This document shows, in pieces, positions 60,988 through 64,000 of a stretch of DNA of 64,000 nt. The notes below the pieces were generated by a model. That model saw only the letters and a list, made by a program, of their open reading frames with translations. It searched no databases and was not told the origin of the DNA. Source of the stretch: CADDZP01 sp035948135 (lineage in GTDB: Bacteria > Actinomycetota > Acidimicrobiia > Acidimicrobiales > AC-14); contig DASZJL010000022.1 in the NCBI GenBank assembly GCA_035948135.1, positions 5,473 to 69,472 of the forward strand. Reading direction: 5' to 3'. The translations under genes and the position numbers were made by a program. Numbering within the stretch: the stretch's first letter is position 1; every line of letters starts with the position of its first letter.

Positions 60988-61454
60988 GGCCGATGCCGGT
61001 TGACGATGACCTCGTAGCGCTGACCGGCGGCGGTACGGGCGCCGGGCACGGCGAACAGCGCCATTGGCCCCACGTGCGAGTGCGTGAAGCCGAACATCCC
61101 CTGGCTGGCGCCGCCTCCGGGTGCGGTGGTGAAGACGAGCGAGAACTGGCGCTCGTGATCGCTGGCGACTGAGAGGTCGTTGACCTCCGCCAGCACGGCC
61201 CGCTTGGACCGGCCGTCCTGGCTCATGTGGAACGTGGACCCAACCAGCGGCTTGAACGTCGAGCGCACCAAGTGCTGCGCTTGCCCAGTGGCCGCCTTGA
61301 CGAGGGACGCCACCGCGGCGGCCGGCGATTCGGAACCGCTCGTCTGGGAGCCAGCGCGGCCCAGATTCTCGGCAACCACGGTCGCGCCCGCGGCGGCCGC
61401 TGCCAGGGCCACCCCCGACTTGAGCATTGTCCGCCGTGACACTTCGGCTGCCAT
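60984..61454 (-). CDS. DUF6916-like protein with Tat signal
   Basis: A 156-residue protein with a twin-arginine signal (SRRTMLKSGVALAAAAAGA) in its first 30 residues, then a linker and a DUF6916-like domain (FKPLVGSTFHMSQDG, QFSLVFTTAPGGG, FGFTHSHVGPMALF). The Tat signal predicts export of a folded, perhaps lipid- or cofactor-loaded, protein. It is the first gene of the operon; its ATG lies 195 bp from the divergent beta-helix gene. Confidence 0.78.
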   Translation of the reverse strand: MAAEVSRRTMLKSGVALAAAAAGATVVAENLGRAGSQTSGSESPAAAVASLVKAATGQAQHLVRSTFKPLVGSTFHMSQDGRSKRAVLAEVNDLSVASDHERQFSLVFTTAPGGGASQGMFGFTHSHVGPMALFAVPGARTAAGQRYEVIVNRHRP

Positions 61455-61572
61455 CACTGTCCCCCCGCTCGGCAGGGCGAGTGTAAGTGCGCCTTGGTGG
61501 CGGGGCCAGGGGGTCGGATGGAAATATCTTCGGACAAACGCGGTGAATGCCGCGAGCCGTGGGGTCGAGCCA

Positions 61573-61601
61573 TTGACGCTCCCCCGGCCACATCCCAGAC
61601 T
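61573..61601 (+). promoter_or_regulatory. Weak promoter candidate for the large exoprotein
   Basis: TTGACG (61573-61578) and CAGACT (61596-61601) stand 17 bp apart in the divergent gap upstream of the exoprotein gene. The -35 is good; the -10 is poor. The rest of the 195-bp gap shows no clear structure. Confidence 0.2.
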
Positions 61602-61649
61602 GCGTTCCGCACAACGCGCCCGGCCGGACGCGAGTGGGGGACGGGGTCG

Positions 61650-64000
61650 ATGAGCGGACGAGGGCAGCGAGTGCGGTCGGTATTGCGGCTCGGCGTCGGC
61701 GGCCTTCTGCTCGGGAGCGTCCTCGGGTTCGGGGCCGTCCTCTTGCATGCCGGCGCCGCCAGCGCCGCGGGCCCCTTCACTGTCAACACGACCACCGACG
61801 AGCACCTCACCACCTCGACGTCGACGACGTGCGTCAGCCCCAGCGGATGCAGCCTGCGGGCCGCCATCGAAGCCGCCAACAACGCCGGCGGCTCGACAAC
61901 GATCAACGTGCCTGCGGGGACGTTCAGCCTCAGTCTCGGCGAGCTGCGGGTCGGCACGTACCCCGGCAGCCAGTCGAGTTACGCCATCACCATCGTCGGC
62001 GCCGGAGCCGCCTCTTCGATCGTGAATCAGACCGATGGCTCCAACCGGGTCTTCGACCTCGACCCCAACCTTCACGGCAGCGTCGACATCACCATCAACG
62101 GCCTCAAGATCACCGGCGGCCACGACGCGGCCGACACCTTCGGGGGCGCCGGGATCATCGGCGGGTTCGAGGGGCTCTCGGGGAACACGAACCCCGACAA
62201 CACCATCTTGACCAACTGCACGATCGACAACAACCACACCTCTTCGGCGACGGCCACGAACAGGCCCGGCGGCGGCGTGCAGTACATCGGCGGCAACCTG
62301 ACGATCACCAACTGCACGATCTCCAGCAACTCGTCGGGGAGCAGTGAAGGCGGCGGCGTCTTCTACGACTCTCACTCGCCGGCCAACGGCACCCTCACCG
62401 TCACGGGCTCGACCTTCTCCAGCAACACCCTTACGAACACCTCGGCCGTGTTCGTCGGCGGGGCGGGGCTCAAGGTGAAGGGCATCACCGGCGCCCACTA
62501 CCTCGTCGACAACACGCAGTTCGTGAGCAACACGGCCACCGGCACCGGCACCGGCCCGGTGGGGGGCGGCGCCATCTCGTCGAACCAGGGTGACCTCCAG
62601 GTCACGCATTCCACGTTCACCGGCAACCACGCCGACGGCGCCAACGTCGGCAACGCAGGCGGCGGTGCGATCAACGTGGCCGCGGGCGGCGACGCCTCTA
62701 CCAACTTCTTCGTTCACTTCAACCGCATTGTCGGCAACTCCGCCACGAACGGCCCCTCGGGGGTCTTCGGAGTGTCCGGGCTCGACTTCACCGACAACTG
62801 GTGGGGGTGCAACACTGGCCCTGGTACTACAGGCTGCGACGGAGCTACGGGCCCGACCGTGGCGCCCCGGATCGTGCTCACGAACGCCCCGAACCCGGCG
62901 ACCATCCGCGTGGGCGACACGTCGACCCTCACGGCGGACTTCCTCCACGACTCGGGCAACAACCCCCTGACCACCGCCAACATCAGCGCCTTGATTGGCC
63001 TGCCGGTCGCGTGGGCCGCCCCGGACGGGGGCTCCATCGCCGGGGGCGCGCAGACGACGATCCAGAGCAACGGTAAGGCGACGGCGACCTTCAACCCGAC
63101 CACTTTTGGGGTCTTCCACCCGACGGCCAAGGTCGACAACGGGACCGCGTCGGCCACAGTCACCGTGCTCGCCCCGCCCAGCATCTCCAAGGCGTTCAAC
63201 GCTCCGAGCTTCCCGCTGAACGGCGACAGCACGCTGACGTTCACCATCACCAACCCGAACACGGCGAACGGCCTCAGTGGGCTGGCCTTCACTGACAACT
63301 TCCCGGCGCACATGAAGGTAGCCGGGACCCCCGGTGTCCTGAACAACTGCAACGGCACCTTTACGGCGACGAGCGGCTCGTCGAGTGTCAGCCTCTCCGG
63401 CGGCACCATCAACGCCAACACCACTTGCACGGTGTCGGTGCACGTCACCAGCGATCAGTCCGGGTCCGTCACCAACCAGTCCGGCAACGTGTCCGCCACC
63501 GACGCCGGCGGCCTCACCGGCAACACGGCCACCGCCTCCGTCACCGTGGTCAGTCCGCCGACCATCACCAAGTCCTTCAACCCCACGTCGATCCCGCTGA
63601 ACGGAACCTCGACGCTGAGCCTGTTGATCACCAACCCGAACAACAACTCGATCAGCCTCAGCGGTATCGCCTTCACCGACTCCCTGCCGTCGGGCATGGT
63701 CGTGAACGCCACGACCAATCTGTCGAACACCTGCGGGGGGACAGCGACCGCCACCGCCGGCTCGTCGAGCGTCAGCCTGACCGGTGGGACCCTCGCCGCG
63801 GGGGCCAATTGCACTGTGTCGGCGGTCGTGAAGGGCACCAGTGCCGGAGCCTTGGCGAACAGCTCGGGGCCGGTGACTGCCACCGAGTCGGGGTCGGCCT
63901 CGAACAGCTCCTCGGCCACCCTCACCGTCGTGGCCCCCCCGACCATCGCAAAGGCCTTCAGCCCGTCGACGATCCCGCTGGGCGGCACGTCTTCGCTGGG
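61650..64000 (+). CDS. Large secreted beta-helix and DUF11-like repeat protein (3' end outside window)
   Basis: From ATG 61650 one frame stays open for 783 codons to the window end. It has a signal peptide (MSGRGQRVRSVLRLG, a hydrophobic run, cleavage near ASA at residue 40), a CSLREA-type motif CSLRAAIEAANNAG, then a right-handed parallel beta-helix-like region of NCTI/NxFxxN repeats (to about residue 400). Immunoglobulin-like repeats follow, each beginning PPxIxKxFxPxxxPLxGxSTL (at about 63175, 63550 and 63940). Such proteins are surface-anchored adhesins or matrix proteins. C-terminal anchor not seen. Confidence 0.85.
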   Translation, partial: MSGRGQRVRSVLRLGVGGLLLGSVLGFGAVLLHAGAASAAGPFTVNTTTDEHLTTSTSTTCVSPSGCSLRAAIEAANNAGGSTTINVPAGTFSLSLGELRVGTYPGSQSSYAITIVGAGAASSIVNQTDGSNRVFDLDPNLHGSVDITINGLKITGGHDAADTFGGAGIIGGFEGLSGNTNPDNTILTNCTIDNNHTSSATATNRPGGGVQYIGGNLTITNCTISSNSSGSSEGGGVFYDSHSPANGTLTVTGSTFSSNTLTNTSAVFVGGAGLKVKGITGAHYLVDNTQFVSNTATGTGTGPVGGGAISSNQGDLQVTHSTFTGNHADGANVGNAGGGAINVAAGGDASTNFFVHFNRIVGNSATNGPSGVFGVSGLDFTDNWWGCNTGPGTTGCDGATGPTVAPRIVLTNAPNPATIRVGDTSTLTADFLHDSGNNPLTTANISALIGLPVAWAAPDGGSIAGGAQTTIQSNGKATATFNPTTFGVFHPTAKVDNGTASATVTVLAPPSISKAFNAPSFPLNGDSTLTFTITNPNTANGLSGLAFTDNFPAHMKVAGTPGVLNNCNGTFTATSGSSSVSLSGGTINANTTCTVSVHVTSDQSGSVTNQSGNVSATDAGGLTGNTATASVTVVSPPTITKSFNPTSIPLNGTSTLSLLITNPNNNSISLSGIAFTDSLPSGMVVNATTNLSNTCGGTATATAGSSSVSLTGGTLAAGANCTVSAVVKGTSAGALANSSGPVTATESGSASNSSSATLTVVAPPTIAKAFSPSTIPLGGTSSL

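Noticed and set aside
60984..63443. 819-codon open frame on the minus strand under the exoprotein gene
   Set aside because: It is antisense to the clearly protein-like plus-strand frame and reads as Arg/Gly/Val-rich noise; only its 3' part (60984-61454) is a real gene.

Overview
The window is GC-rich, tightly packed DNA with many GTG and some TTG starts and frequent 1-4 nt stop/start overlaps. The gene set points to an Actinomycetota chromosome, most likely the class Acidimicrobiia: a SepH septation protein, the MurT/GatD pair, DUF3040, a DUF222-HNH protein, a PimB'-type mannosyltransferase, a polyprenol-phosphate mannose synthase, an F420-type LLM oxidoreductase and a meso-DAP-type MurE. I saw no rRNA, tRNA, CRISPR array, insertion sequence or replication origin. 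No stretch longer than about 240 bases lacks a gene.

Layout. (1) 1-6.9 kb: the end of a nucleotide-sugar block (a PtmE-like nucleotidyltransferase cut by the window edge, and LegB), then small enzymes (SDR, AhpD-like, OsmC, ABM, P-loop kinase, dodecin) and a DUF222-HNH gene. (2) 7-18.4 kb: a secreted serine protease, then a division/cell-wall (dcw) operon on the minus strand reading mraZ-rsmH-ftsL-ftsI-murE-murF-mraY-murD-ftsW. It stops after ftsW; murG, murC, ftsQ and ftsZ are not here. (3) 18.5-29.9 kb: divergent murT-gatD, a lipoate-ligase-like gene with an HNH gene, a ROK kinase, MoxR-DUF58-transglutaminase, DUF3040, DinB and YbaK. (4) 29.9-47.9 kb: metabolic and membrane genes, including a Ca2+/H+ antiporter, an adenylate cyclase, threonine aldolase, an inositol-phosphatase-like enzyme, an acyl-CoA synthetase, a PPi-type phosphofructokinase, an RlpA-like protein, glycerol kinase, a DEAD-box helicase, PlsC with a divergent TetR, an aminotransferase and an LLM oxidoreductase. 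(5) 48-58.6 kb: glucokinase, a baeRF-type protein, an ArsA-type ATPase, an SRPBCC protein, a PimB'-like transferase, QueG, SepH, two small zinc-ribbon proteins and a DUF885 peptidase-like protein. (6) 58.6-64 kb: a six-gene minus-strand operon with three tail-collar paralogs, two DUF6916-like proteins (one with a Tat signal) and a GNAT acetyltransferase. It is divergent from a large secreted beta-helix/repeat protein that runs off the window.

How the genes fit together. Most of the window serves the envelope. MurE, MurF, MraY and MurD build lipid II; FtsW and FtsI polymerise it at the septum; MurT/GatD amidate it; RlpA-like, SepH and MoxR/DUF58/transglutaminase genes relate to the wall and division; PimB' and the polyprenol mannose synthase supply mannolipids; PtmE-like and LegB would feed a surface nonulosonic acid. 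The least explained part is the tail-collar/DUF6916 operon with its divergent giant exoprotein. Smaller items of interest are a candidate structured RNA beside the helicase gene, two probable CTG start codons coupled by CTGA overlaps, two short membrane peptides, and a perfect 16-bp palindrome in the plsC/tetR gap.
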